Below are positions 46,033 through 57,393 of a DNA stretch of 64,000 nt, in pieces. The stretch lies in contig WPIO01000015.1 of the NCBI GenBank assembly GCA_009760855.2, positions 1,342,501 through 1,406,500 of the forward strand, in the 5' to 3' direction. The position numbers were made by a program, and so were the translations under genes. Under the pieces are notes generated by a model that saw only the letters and a program-made list of their open reading frames with translations, was not told the origin of the DNA and did no database searches. Numbering within the stretch: position 1 is the first letter of the stretch; every line of letters starts with the position of its first letter. Origin of the DNA: Cristatella mucedo (Eukaryota > Bryozoa > Phylactolaemata > Cristatellidae).

Positions 46033-46137
46033 ACTATCGAAAACGGCAGCGTGAGAAAAAAAGCAACGAGGAGGAGGACGCCAATAAGTGTCGTGAAACC
46101 CTACGTAAACGTAACTTACGTCAAACGAATAAAATAC

Positions 46138-46305
46138 TATCTGATTTAACAGACTCGTTTTGTATAGCGACAAAAGAGCCTTTACGGCTATCACCACCGC
46201 TTGCAGTGGCGATAAAGGATCGCCCACCGCAGGATTCGAACCCAGGACCTCGGGGCCCAGGTCGTGAAAAGCAGCCGCCTTACCCAGTGAGCCATTACGG
46301 CTTAC
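46138..46305 (-). repeat. tRNA-derived SINE, family S1, good copy
   Basis: Reverse complement of the 45.0 kb copy: body GGCTATCACCACCGCTTGCA, B-box GGATTCGAACCC (plus-strand view), head ending GTGAGCCATTACGGC. Confidence 0.92.
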
Positions 46306-46494
46306 CGTAGCAACAAGAAGAGACCGAAGAAGCTGTCATCGAGCCTCGCTGCCTTGATTTCACCTTTAAACTGTTTTGCTTCGCTATCCAATTACGATGT
46401 GCCGAGATGTTTCACGGGACCTTCGCTAGTGACAACGAAAAATTCGCAGAGCGCCCAATAGAGCCAGACGCGTTTTTCCGCCCTTTACAAAGGC

Positions 46495-46770
46495 CGTTGA
46501 GAAAGCATGGCAGCTGGTTAGTCATAGCATGCACAGCTTCAGTGCACGTAGGTATGCAAAGAAGAATTCACTCGGACGCATCAAAACAGATGCGAGGAAC
46601 AGGTTGGCGATTTGGTTGTCTTTGAAGATCGTTAAATAATGACGTGTTCGTCGGTAGTGACTTCCGGTCTTTTGCAACGTGGTAACTGAAGGCGCGGACT
46701 GCGTGCGATTTGAAGTTCCCTAGAAGCGCAAGCGAACGACCAGAGACATGATGGTCAGAAGAGCGATTTT
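46495..46770 (-). mobile_element. LINE C-terminal fragment, diverged
   Basis: Minus strand: LGNFKSHAVRAFSYHVAKDR, KSLPTNTSLFNDL, equivalent to the dominant LINE's KSFGDRAFSSYAPKAWNSLP segment. Confidence 0.75.
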
Positions 46771-48655
46771 GCAAAGGGAGGCTCAATTACACAGTAACTC
46801 TCATAGCTAGGCTGAAGTAGCCAGCGCGGCAAGCTCTTAAACTTGTCAGAGCAGCAGCAGCGTTTCCCAATCGGACCAGCTCGTTCTCCGTTCAGCGCGA
46901 GTCTGAATGAAATCGATCCTGTTCGGTGGCTCTCTGTCGGCGATCGCACATCTTTCCATTTAACCTCTCTTCTTCCCTTTTGCACCCCTTCTTCGTCGGC
47001 CACGGAAGACAACACATTACGTGCCCGAGGTCATTACCCGAAAAGTCCGAATGGACTTAATTCTGAACGCGTCTAAAAATTCTAATTCTAGCACGTCGGA
47101 CCTGTTCAGATACTAGCCGCGACGCTTCAGCTGTTCAGATACTAGCCGCTTCGACCCTAGCGCGGCAGCGCGGCACCGTGAGCGGCTGCCTCGGGCGCCC
47201 AGGAAAACCGGCAACGTCATACGCCGCTAAACGTTCGGGGCGTGGCGGTAAGCTCGCCTTGAGTTTACCGACACATCTCTCGACTAGCGTTTGATTTTCG
47301 TTCGTTCCAGCGGAATTCATCGACCAGCGAGCAGCTGCTGCTGTTCCGGACTAATCTCGCTCTCCGAACTCGGGCGGCGCTCCGCACACCACCGCGAATT
47401 GCAGCGCGTCTTGTGTACGTCGAAATGCGGCCAATGGACTGAGCCTTGCCTGCCAATCGCTGCCGCACCGCCGCCATTCTGCATCAATGCGGAGGAGCGA
47501 CGACCTTTGCTCTGCGAGCCGCCGGCTCTCGAAAGACCGAGGCTGAAATTAAAGCCTTCGCCTGCACCGCGAAACGACGCCTCCATTCTTAGCGCGTCGA
47601 GTGGAAGGTTGCTCTCAAGGATAGAATCACTCACGAATAGCGATGCCGAGATGCTCGAGAGCCTCAGCGCTACCAAATTAATCCCGAAGCCGCCGTCATA
47701 TCCCATCATCCAAAGCGCACGCTTTCGTTGAAGCTGTTACTCTATTACGCCGCCTGCCGGCATTTCGTTGGCAGCTAAGAGAAAAGGTTGGAATTCATGG
47801 CGGGTAGCTTTACTTAACTTTGTCAGGCCTTTTCTCGTGACGCAGTAAGCGATCTACGTTGGCTGCATCACCTCCTGCCAGATAATTGACACACCACCGA
47901 GCATCTGTTTAGTCGTGTCGATGGTAATCAGGAAAGGCCCTAGCGGTAAGCATCCGCGCGGAATGGGAAGCGTTAGCCGGTCGTGCGGCTTTCGTTATTA
48001 GCTAAGTATAGGCGGATCGATCCGCTTAGCTGACGTGCGTGCCCATTCGGCAATGCTTGTGGCCTCTCTTACAGCGTCTGGCTCTAGTAGCGGAAACCAT
48101 CACCTCGCACCCCTACCGGAAATGAAGCCGGAGGGCAGACGGGGCAAGCAGCGACCTTGCACCTGGGTCAGCTCTACTTTTCCACAAGTGTTCTGTCCAA
48201 GGCATCTGCTAGAATATAAGTTTTAGGTATTCTCTTCGTGAATTTGAACACGTGCAGTCATACACCACATGCTCATCTAATCGCGCGGTTCCGCTTATTT
48301 GTAAAGATGCGTCGCCCTGCTCTGCATTAAGGTAAGCAACTCCAGGCCAGCTTTTTCGGTGCGAGTTCTGATCGGGAGAGCAGGCCCTCTCTCATCGAGT
48401 GCTGCTTAGGTAGCACGCTCAATCGATTAGCAATGCTTGGCGGTACGTGGCTTTACAGCAGACCTCGGCTTGGCGAGAAGGCTAAGAATACTTGGCGCAC
48501 CATGGTTTCCATCATTAGTCAACTGCAAATCAGTCAATAATCTTTAAAATAACCCATTCAATTTTAATACCCTGCGACGACCCGGAACATGGCCAAGATT
48601 TATCCGGCGGGTTAGATTTTGACCTCGGGCGGTTACCACGCAGTTATTAAAAAAA
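46771..48655. other. Unannotated stretch with a GC-rich block
   Basis: At 47291-47731 open frames exist on both strands (146 and 130 codons) in CpG-rich sequence. None has a domain I recognise. It may be a CpG-island-like promoter or first exon, or chance. Confidence 0.35.
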
Positions 48656-49051
48656 TTGAGGCATGCGGCCAATTTCCAAGCCTTCGATGCTGAGCAAACC
48701 GATTACAGCAGTACAATGCATCTGATAATGAGTGGTTTTGGTCGCGAGACCATCTGTGACCTACAGTACATTCTGGTTCGGCTTATTTCGACACTGCCAG
48801 TTTCAACGGCCAAGGCCGAACGAGTGCGAAGCGAAATAATACCTATCCGGGCATGCCTCCAAACGACGAGGGGTGCGGACTACGTCAGCAACGCAATGCT
48901 GTTGTTTGTTGAGAAAGAAACGTCCGCTATGGTGACAAACGATGAGATCATTGCATGTACTTCCAATATATATTTAGCCGCCGTTCTCATAACTAATATA
49001 GAATTTCGATTTACACGGAGTTTATCAGTCGGCCGGGCTTGCCCTTATTAG
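48656..49051 (+). pseudogene. hAT transposase C-terminal dimerisation fragment
   Basis: The frame contains LVRLISTLPVSTAKAERVRS, then IRACLQTT and NAMLLFVEKE, which is the order and spacing of the hAT C-terminal dimerisation domain (typical LLTLPVSTASAERSFS...LRS...LALL). No BED finger or catalytic part is visible upstream, so this is a remnant. It could also be a piece of a domesticated hAT gene. Confidence 0.8.
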
Positions 49052-49699
49052 AAAATACTGGCTCCACCACTAATATAAGTAGTCCCCCTCAGGAAGCAGA
49101 CCGCTGCTGAGTCTCTGTGAGCCAACCTGTAGGCAATGTAAGTGAGGCAAAGCCTTAGCAGCACTTGCTCCAAAGAAAATGCGGCTTCGCTCGATAGCTC
49201 TCTAGTCCCTGTGTGCAGAAAGCTGCTAGTGCATTTCGGCCGAACTACCCAATCCAAAATGTTTGCCATGCCTTTTTCAGAGAAAGTCCGCTAGAAGAAG
49301 ATTGTAGTCCTGTCAAGAAATGCTCTAGTGTAAAATAAAAATGGCCAGCTAGCAGTCAGGGCTGATCTAACATCTAGTAGAGCGGTAGGCTTCTCGTGCT
49401 TTATTTGTGCGTCCTGTGCGCGCACTGTTGCCGCCGGAGGGGTGCCTTTCAATGGCACACACTTTGGCTCTGCCTGAGATGGGCCAATACTGGTGGCTGC
49501 ACTATCTAAAATCTTCCTTCCTAAGGAGGGAATAGAGAACGCAAATGGCATCAAAACTAGCTACAAAAGACGTTAATGAAGTCAAAACATAAAACGACGA
49601 CTGCGAAACGCGGGCAAATAACTAAGGTAGCTGTCCAAATGTCTAAGGCGCTGTCAGACATGCCCACTTCTAGTCACAGTATCTCGAGGCATAGGCACG

Positions 49700-50344
49700 T
49701 CGGTAACTGGCCCCATAATGGCTTGTTCAGGAGCACTCGCGGTTCGCTGAGTTGGCAGTGTTCGTACGTTCTGGCAATCTGGCGAGACCAGCTTAGCATC
49801 ATCATTGGACGTGCGTGGGATCCACGAAGCTAGGATACTCTATCGAGGTTACCATTCATTTTCGCTCTCATCAGCGGACGCTCGGTTACTGACGGCGGAG
49901 ACAAAGTGGGTCGAAGTGCATCATTTGACCGGTGGTACTTGTAGTGCAGCAACCTACCTTGCAGAAGCATGGCTGGTGGGTCGCATCGTTGCCTTGAGGA
50001 ATATTTCGAAGTGCATGCAATCGGTGGTAAACGAGCTCCTACCAGCGAGCATTTTATTCTCATCGTGCCTTGGCGGTGTGCATCATCCTTTCAGTCTGCC
50101 CGTTACTGCACAGGTATTACACACTCGTTTGTTTGTGCCTCACTTCCATGATGGTAACAAATGTATGGACCTCTTGTGCGGCTAATTGATCGCCATTGTC
50201 CGTCATCCGCATTTAAGGAAACCCGAGTTAGAATATGCAATGTCTAGCTTGTGTAGAACTTATGCAGTGCTCTGTTCTTCCAGTATGACAAGGTACACCA
50301 CTTGCTATTGCAGTCCGCATTGATTAAGTAGCGGGACCCTTCGT
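49700..50344 (-). mobile_element. Ty3/Gypsy remnant: integrase core
   Basis: Minus-strand translation across frameshifts gives DCNSKW (about 50310, first catalytic Asp region), DNG (50192-50203, second) and SNGQTER (about 50090-50108), the signature series of Gypsy integrase. Stops and frameshifts make it inactive. The boundary toward 49700 is approximate. Confidence 0.8.
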
Positions 50345-50992
50345 AACAGCTGCGTTACAGTTGGTGCAAAACCCCGCAGCTAGGCTTGTCTGTCATGAGC
50401 GTCGCAGTTGCCACATCACACCACTTCTCGCCGACCTGCACTGGCTCCCAGTCAAGCAACGGATTGACTTCAAGGTTTTGTCGCTCACTTTTAGGTCACT
50501 TCATTCTTGGGCTCCAGCCTATCTCTCAGATCTACTCCCCCACCAGGCCAAGCATCGTACCACCCGCTTTTCGGAATCCAAAGTTTACCAATACCTCGTA
50601 CAAACCTCAAATCATTTGGAGACCGTGCATTTAGTTTGTATGCTCCCAAAGCCTGGAACTCCATCCCGACTTGCGTCAGAACATCCTTTGACTTGACCAC
50701 ATTTAAAAAGAACTAAAAAAACACACCTATTTAGGACAGCATTTAGTGGGTCCCTGTGATTCGGCCTTGATGTGCTTATGCGTGCTGACACTGTGCATGC
50801 TGCCAATAACCATATTTGCATGATGACCCTGTGCACATCACCCCTAACCATGCTTTTCATGTTATTTATCAAGCATGATATTACTCACCATTCAATCGCG
50901 TTTCCCTTTGCAGAAAATGTAAAGCGCCTAGAAAGAGATTGAGTTCTCTGAGGGCGCTTTATGAAGTGCATTATTATTATTATTATTATTAT
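50345..50992 (+). mobile_element. LINE 3' portion inserted into the Gypsy remnant
   Basis: Starts mid-protein at LVQNPAARLVCHERR, runs through ADLHWLPVKQRIDFKVLSL to the ORF end, 3' untranslated region, terminal hairpin (50919-50962) and an ATT-repeat tail (50970-50991). Gypsy integrase sequence continues on both sides in the opposite orientation. Confidence 0.93.
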
Positions 50993-52627
50993 AACCCAAC
51001 AGGTCGTCGGAGACTCTTCGCTATGGATATTTGGGCGGGTCATGTGCAGTTTGGGGCATGGCCGGATTTGGATTAAAGTGCTCCTAACAGCAGCCCCATA
51101 CACGTACACCATATCTTCAATGCCTTGGCAGTAAGTTGTGGTCTTGGCCTCTACCATTAACTGCACGATGTCGAAGTGTTCTTGCAGCAAGCACCGGCTA
51201 GCTTTCGAAACAACGACCTGGTTTCCTTTTAAAAGGAAGACCGTACGCTGATAAATCATGACGAACGGCCCAAAAGGATTTCACCATCAGCGGCAGTTGA
51301 TTTCTTTTTGATGGCCAACCCAAAACTTTTTATACGGTAGAGCTTACATGGTTGGGTCGTTGGACGGGGCTCGTCTCGAGGAATCTCACTCATTCGAAGT
51401 GGCAGCGGTGTGACGCATGACTGCAGCGATCAGCCTAGCATCTTACCATTCATGGCCTCGGTGCCTTTTTTTGCTCGGTGCCAGGTCTATGGGTGTTAAC
51501 TACCAACGGTTTTCTTGTCCGGCTTGAAATCGAGAGTAAACTGTTATCTCAGGGAGCAACGGTTCGTGCGCTGCAACCTGTGTGATATTGGCGAGATGTT
51601 GACATGCCTAGCAAGTGATGCGGTCCGATACATCAACGAACTGTCATCCGAAGACATATATTATTGAAAGCGCTCAAGCCCAAACTGCAGCGACATAATC
51701 TCCTTCTCTGTCCATGGGTACCGCTGCTGCATAGGTGACAGCGTGATGGATGATCGTTCTCCACAACCAAGAAGTCCAGTTTAAAATGGCTGGCCTCGTA
51801 AGTAAGAGAAGAAAGTATGACCACAAACTTTTAGTGCGGGGGGGGGGTAGGGGAGGTCCGCCGTAAGTGAAAAGCTTGGTGTTGTCGGCGGCCAGCGAAA
51901 TATGAGTCGCCCATGATACCTCATTACACGTAGCACCGTTATCTACCGTCAGGGTTAGGTCACACCTCAGATCATTGAGCGTGACTTCCCTAATCCTAGA
52001 GTCATCGGATGTGCATCGTGGATAGCAGAAACCATGCTGTGCATGCTCCTCACCTACTACAGTGGTCGCGTTCGATGCTTGAATACTTATGCTCGGCCTA
52101 CCATCACACTGACACAAAACGGCGAAGTCTACCTCGGGTGGCACAGGTGCTACCATAGGCAAAGCACTTCCTGAGGCGGCCGGTGTTGTGTCCCACAATA
52201 AAGATAAGATTGTTTTTAAGCGCTAGCTTGGCTAGAGACGTTTTTTTGGGTGGCTTAGTTTGTGTCATGTGCTTCTCTTGCGGATTCGGGCCAGTAGAGA
52301 GAACATCAAATTTTCCATTCGGTTGAGGTTTTCAACCGTCGCCTCCAAGGAGCGATCTAGGTCAATTGTTCGTTTTAGGCTACGAGCTACGAATTGTCGA
52401 GAGGCCAGTGGCTTGGTCCGCATCGTGCCTACAAGAAAGCTAGCTACGATCTGACCTCGAATTATCTCTAGCCTCTCGAGGACGCGATTGTTATGCTTAT
52501 TGGTGCGATGAAGTAAGTCCGGGCGAACGGAATCGAAGAGCTGCCCTCCTTTCATCATTTCACGTTGGGAGAAGATGCGTCTCGTCCACTTAGGGAGCTC
52601 CAGAGACGTATGCACCTCCAGCTGCAA
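50993..52627 (-). mobile_element. Ty3/Gypsy remnant: gag-like, protease, RNase H and integrase zinc region
   Basis: Read from high to low coordinates: a gag-like frame (52627-52265), a protease-like VDNGATCNEVSW at about 51950, an RNase H-like YVAAVWALSAF (about 51690-51660) and FTLDFKPDKKTV (about 51520), then the integrase N-terminal region (51259-51000, TVFLLKGNQVVV...GIEDMV). The reverse transcriptase is missing. No LTRs identified. Confidence 0.75.
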
Positions 52628-52639
52628 CTCGCAAAGGCC

Positions 52640-52990
52640 ACAATTACTAAGTGGGTGTTAAGCCGGAGAGTTTTCAAGAGCTCGCGCAAAGCCTCAGTGC
52701 CTTTCGGTGTGCATACGGTACCCAATCGACTTTCTTTCACGCCGCTAAGAGAAAATGAGAGGCAGAGCTGATTTAGGATGGCTGTCGAGAAATTTAGTAG
52801 CACGGAAGTGGCAGCACCGGACGTCTGGAGAGGATGTGCTGGAATTGACAGCACGAGAGATGTCGTTCCACAAGAATTGCATTTCGGCGAGTTCCACAGT
52901 CTAGAACCCTCAGAGCTTAAGTATCTGCCACCTCTGCCATTTTCTGACATGAAAGGGTTAGCACTCTCAGGAAGATCTGCATACTGTTAC
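52640..52990 (-). mobile_element. LINE C-terminal fragment, second family
   Basis: GCGAGTTCCACAGTCTAGAA and flanks match the 14.5 kb copy (CGAGTTCCACAGTCTAGGAC), minus sense, with stops. Confidence 0.75.
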
Positions 52991-53051
52991 AAGTTCGCGG
53001 TGTATCGGCATCTGCACTAACGACTTTGAACCAGCGTCACGAGCTAAACCA

Positions 53052-53523
53052 GCCAGAGTATGATTGATAATCGTTATTCGCGGTTCCTGAATTGTACCTG
53101 CGAGGAACCGATTACGTGATAATCTAAGGCCGAGGCCGCACAAAAGCTGACGCCGTGAGATAGGCAGTTAGTTACGATTCCGAGCTCGGCGTCGGTATTC
53201 GAGCTCATTTGAGCCACAGGCTGCGTAGCCGTTGGTGTTCGTCATGGCAGCTGTTCAACGCCTGTAAACCTCCGCTGCCGTCAAATAGACTTTTCTACGC
53301 AACGGATGTGGACTTGTTGTGATAAGTAACGGGCGCTCTTCGCGCTGCCGCGTTCAAGCTACTGTCGGCATACGCTCACATCGGTGCGGCACCCACAAGT
53401 CGCTGGCCATGTTACAAGGTTCAGGCTTCGTCGTGCGTCGGCTGAGACGAGCACCTTCACGAGAGCTGAGTTTGCCGCCTAGTTCTGCCCGGACGTGCAA
53501 GCCGCACGCCACGTTTGCAACAT
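53052..53523 (+). repeat. Unrecognised 470-bp repeat, copy 2
   Basis: Begins GCCAGAGTATGATTGATAAT; has the perfect hairpin CGGTTCCT - 14-base loop - AGGAACCG at about 53081-53110; then CCGAGGCCGC, CCACAAGTCG, TACAAGGTTCAGGC and end CACGTTTGCAACA. The TATA-like box of copy 1 reads TGTAAA here. The reading frame of copy 1 is not kept. Confidence 0.85.
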
Positions 53524-53639
53524 TTGATGTCGGATGTGTTGGATAATTGTTGAAGACTCGCGGCAGTCATCTTTTCGGTGCGAGACCCTCTGACGAGAAG
53601 CTAGCTAAGCGCATCGAATGGCCGCCGCCCGAGCAAGCC

Positions 53640-53815
53640 CAACCGCTGGTTTGACCCAGTGGTTTAGGTGCTCGCGCCTGACCAATGTCTGGACGCGGTC
53701 GCGAGCTCGAGCCCTTTCGCATGTGTGAAGCGCCTGAATAGAGATTAAGTTATCTTGGGGTGCTATACAAATGAATTGTATATATATATATATGTATATT
53801 TATTTATTTATTTAT
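53640..53815 (+). repeat. tRNA-derived SINE, family S2, with TA and ATTT tail
   Basis: Head GGTTTGACCCAGTGGTTTAG, B-box GAGCTCGAGCCC, tail AAGCGCCTGAATAGAGATTA, GCTATACAAATGAATTG and TATATATA/TTTATTTA. Confidence 0.92.
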
Positions 53816-54977
53816 ATTTGCTACACTCGTAGCTGAAGCAAAAGTTAAAAATGTCTACCGTAGCTGTCACGGCTAACCAGCAGTCAACTGAAGGTAATGC
53901 TATGACTGATAAAAGACTGGAAATTGAGTTTACTAACGACGGCAGCAGGCTTGAACGTTGATATAGAAAGTGTCGATGACGATAATGCGACCGATGTAGT
54001 AAAGGTAAATGAGAAGCGATGAAACCAGGAAGCCTGATGTCTCTGCGGCTGGGGAAGCCAGGGAGTGTGACTTTACCCGACAGCATAGAAATGGCTGCTG
54101 ATACTGTGCACGTGTCTGGTACTTTAGCCTTGAGTGACGATTTGAGGTGAGAAGTGCACAGCCGATTACAGCCACCGTTGAGACTGCGACTGTTGCGACT
54201 TGCTTCGACACTGCTACTGTGCGAACTGTTGAGATTATGGAGTGCTACGGATCTGACACCGAAAAAGCTGTTTTCCTAGTTGAGAGACCACTACTTGCTG
54301 ATGATTTCTGCACTAAAAGTAATGTGTGACTGTAGCCAACCCTTGCTGCAGGCCCGACGAGAGGCCATGTTTTGGCAATGTTCAGTGTGGTGGCAACGCT
54401 ATATGTTGCATACCACTGCTTCACAACGAAGGTGAGGAGTTTCTGTCAATGCCAAAAGTTCAAAGTTTTCATGGCGACTACTCTTCTCATTTTTGGCGAC
54501 TCAAGGAAACTTCTTCTCTCGTGAGTTATAATGCTCGCGTAACAGTTTCTGAGATAATATCTTTGACTTCGCAACCTATGGACTGCATTGCCGTCGTATT
54601 CCGAATACTTAAATTTTGATCAACGAGCAGTTACGACTGTGCTGCGGTTGCAGCATATGTGTGTCGTAAAAGCATATGCATTTGACTTCTCCTTCCGATT
54701 CGCTTCAACTTCACCGTTCGCTGCGTTTCGAAAGTCTGCCAGTGGATGCATGAAACTGAAAAGCGTCTGGACACCTGACATTTCCATTGTACCTGTTAAG
54801 TTTGTGCGAGCAGTTCCGCACAGCAAAAGACGGCTCCGACAAATGCCGTCTATTACGGAACGCAGTACCGGGCCGCAACGGCCGCCTCGCCTGCTCGTGA
54901 GCGTCTACAAAAGTGGGGCCGCTGTACTTCTCTGGGCGGCTTCTCCGGAGTAGTGCGCTGTCGCGGTGTAGCAGATA
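53816..54977. other. Unannotated stretch, possibly decayed coding sequence
   Basis: Plus-strand frames at 54147-54329 and 54588-54953 look protein-like in composition but are broken by stops and show no motif I can name. Confidence 0.35.
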
Positions 54978-55960
54978 GTAATAGTAATAATAATAATGCA
55001 CTTTATAAAGCACCCTCAGAGAACTCAATCTCTTTCTAGGCGCTTTATATTTTCTGCAAAGGGAAACACGATTGAATCGTGAGTAATGTCATGCTTGATA
55101 AACAACATGAATAACATGGTTAGGGGTGACATGCACAGGGGTCAGCATGCAAATGTGGTTAGTGGCAGCATGCACAGTGTCAGCACGCATAAGCACATCA
55201 AGGACGAATCACGGGGACCCACTAAATGCTGCCCTAAATAGTTCTTTTTAAATGTGGTCAAGTCAGGGGATGTGGTGACACAAGTGGGGGTGAGTTCCAG
55301 GCTTTAGGAGCATACGAACTAAATGCACGGTCTCCAAAGGATTTGAGGTTTTACGAGGTATTGGTGAACTTTTGGATTCCGAAAAGCGAGTGGTGCGATG
55401 CTTGGCCTGGTGGGGGAGTAGATCTGAGGGATCGGCTGGAGCCAAAGAATGAAGTGACCTAAAAGTGAGCGACAAAATCTTGAAGTCAATCAGTTGCTTG
55501 ACTGGGAGCCAGTGCAGGTCGGCGAGAAGTGGTGTAATGTGGCAACTGCGACGCTCACGACAGACAAGCCTAGCTGCGGAGTTTTGCACCAGCTGCAATC
55601 GCCTGATTGCACATGCCAGTAGGCCAGCAAGCAGGGAGTTACAGAAGTCAAGTCGGGATGTCACAAATGCATGGACCAACTTAGACGTGGTATCCTTATC
55701 TAAACAAGCCTGAATTTTAGCAATGTTAAGTAGCTGAAAGTAGGCCGACTTGATTGTGGAGCTGATGTGGTCGTCTAACGAGAGGTCACTTTGGAATATG
55801 CCACCTAGATTTCGAGCTGATTCAACAGGAGATATGCTGACATACCCAATTTTGAGCGTCAGCCTTTGCAATGTCTAAATCACACTGGGTTTGCCCATAA
55901 CTACTAAGTTAGTTTTATCATCGTTTAGTTTTAGAAAATTTGCTGCCATCCATGTGCGGA
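54978..55960 (-). mobile_element. LINE 3' portion, longest C-terminal frame
   Basis: AAT tail, terminal hairpin, 3' untranslated region and about 200 codons of open ORF2 C-terminus (LTLKIGYVSISPVESARNLG, KIQACLDKDTTSKLVHAFVT, DFCNSLLAGLLACAIRRLQL, ADLHWLPVKQLIDFKILSL). The best-preserved copy of the dominant family here. The RT core is absent. Confidence 0.95.
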
Positions 55961-56668
55961 TGATCTAAAAAGTACTCCACAGAACATGAATAACTGAAAT
56001 AAAGTCAGACAATAGTGGATTTCTGAGGAAATGCCAGTACTAGCATGATAGATATTAGTCGCAACTGCTCGTGCAAAGGGGCAGGGAGGTCTGCTCCTCC
56101 AGGTGTTGTAGGTACTAATCTCATTCTAGTTTGAGATCGTTTCGTGGATATACTGAGATAGAACTGCTGCCATGGGCGCTGTCTGACTCCAGCCAAGTGA
56201 AGTGCTTAAGACTTGAACGCATGAAAAGCTGAAGGTTCTAGGTCCAGCTCGTTGACGGAACGGTTGTTGACGACGAAGAATAAGAAAAAACAGCTAAAGC
56301 GACAGCTTTCAAGAAGGCGTCGGGAAAATCCTTAGTACCAATTCGTGTTTGAGCCTAACGAGATGGCGAAGCAAAATTTTGATGCCTGCAAGGATTGATT
56401 GCGTTTGATTTTTATTAATCCGGCCGATGACGGCCTTAATTTAAAAGTGAGTTGGGTCCGTCGACTTTTGCCCATTCCCGCCCTCTTCCGGACGAGAACA
56501 GCGGACCTACTTTTGGATTCGCTTGGAGGTTACGAATCTAGCTCGGTAGCCGCTGAGGGTCGGCTCCTCGTTCTGTAATAGTGGCGTCTGTCTGAGCCGT
56601 CGTTTGCTGTTCGCGACTGCTCGCACTACTCTGGTAGAGGGGCAATGAAAAGTTGGTGTTCAACGTTA
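55961..56668. other. Unannotated stretch
   Basis: No gene or repeat recognised. Confidence 0.4.
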
Positions 56669-56870
56669 GCCAGATTATGACTTGCCCAGCGATTACTCGC
56701 GGTTCCTGAATTATAATGACTAGGAACCGATACGTAATAATATTTGACTAAAAGTGCTACACGAGCCGTATAATAGGCTGCCAGTTGTGCTCTAACATTC
56801 AAAAGATAGGTGCTAATCAAGCTCGAGGCTTTGCGCTGGTCGGCAGTTCAAGCCGCACGAACAAGTCGTT
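56669..56870 (+). repeat. Unrecognised 470-bp repeat, copy 4 (internally deleted)
   Basis: Begins GCCAGATTATGACTTGCCC and contains the perfect hairpin CGGTTCCT...AGGAACCG at about 56699-56729; resemblance fades after about 56790, with a possible end piece CAAGCCGCACGA. Confidence 0.65.
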
Positions 56871-56910
56871 AGCTGCAGTCAAAGATGCAGGGCTTCACCG
56901 GCACTTATAT

Positions 56911-57393
56911 GTTGTTACAATCGTGGTTCGTGGCTTCCACTTCCGGACAAAACTAGGTCGAAAACGCAGCGCTCGTAGAGGTGCTGTCACAGCCTCCGTT
57001 CGACGCATACTAGTGGTGCCTGAACCTTGTAGTGCGGCTATCGACTTGTGGCTGCTCCACAAAATACACGCATGTATGCCTACATTAGTATGAAAGCGTT
57101 AAGAAGAGCGCCCATACCTTAGCATAACAAGGCCTAATCCATACAGTACACATCTCTGTTTGACAGCAGCTGAGGACTACGGGCGTTTGCTAGTGGCCAT
57201 GACATACACTAACGTCTACGTGGCTCGGGGCTCAAATCCGTTCAAATGTCTATTCCGATTTAGGAATCCCAACCGAGTGCCTATCTCATGGCGTCGGCTT
57301 TAATGCGGCCTCGGCCATAGACTATCACAATCGGATGCTAGCCCTTACAAAAATCCAGAAACAGCAAGTAATGATTACCAGTCATAATCTGGC
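56911..57393 (-). repeat. Unrecognised 470-bp repeat, copy 3 (inverted)
   Basis: On the minus strand: GCCAGATTATGACTGGTAAT, decayed hairpin, GGCCGAGGCCGC, CCACAAGTCGATAGCCG, TACAAGGTTCAGGCACC, end CACGATTGTAACAAC. It faces copy 4 in inverted orientation. Confidence 0.85.

Noticed and set aside
45822-46310. 162-codon plus-strand frame with an Arg-rich, mitochondrial-presequence-like start and an upstream TATAAA
   Set aside because: It lies in copy 1 of the 470-bp repeat, the frame is broken in the other copies, and its last third runs through an antisense SINE.
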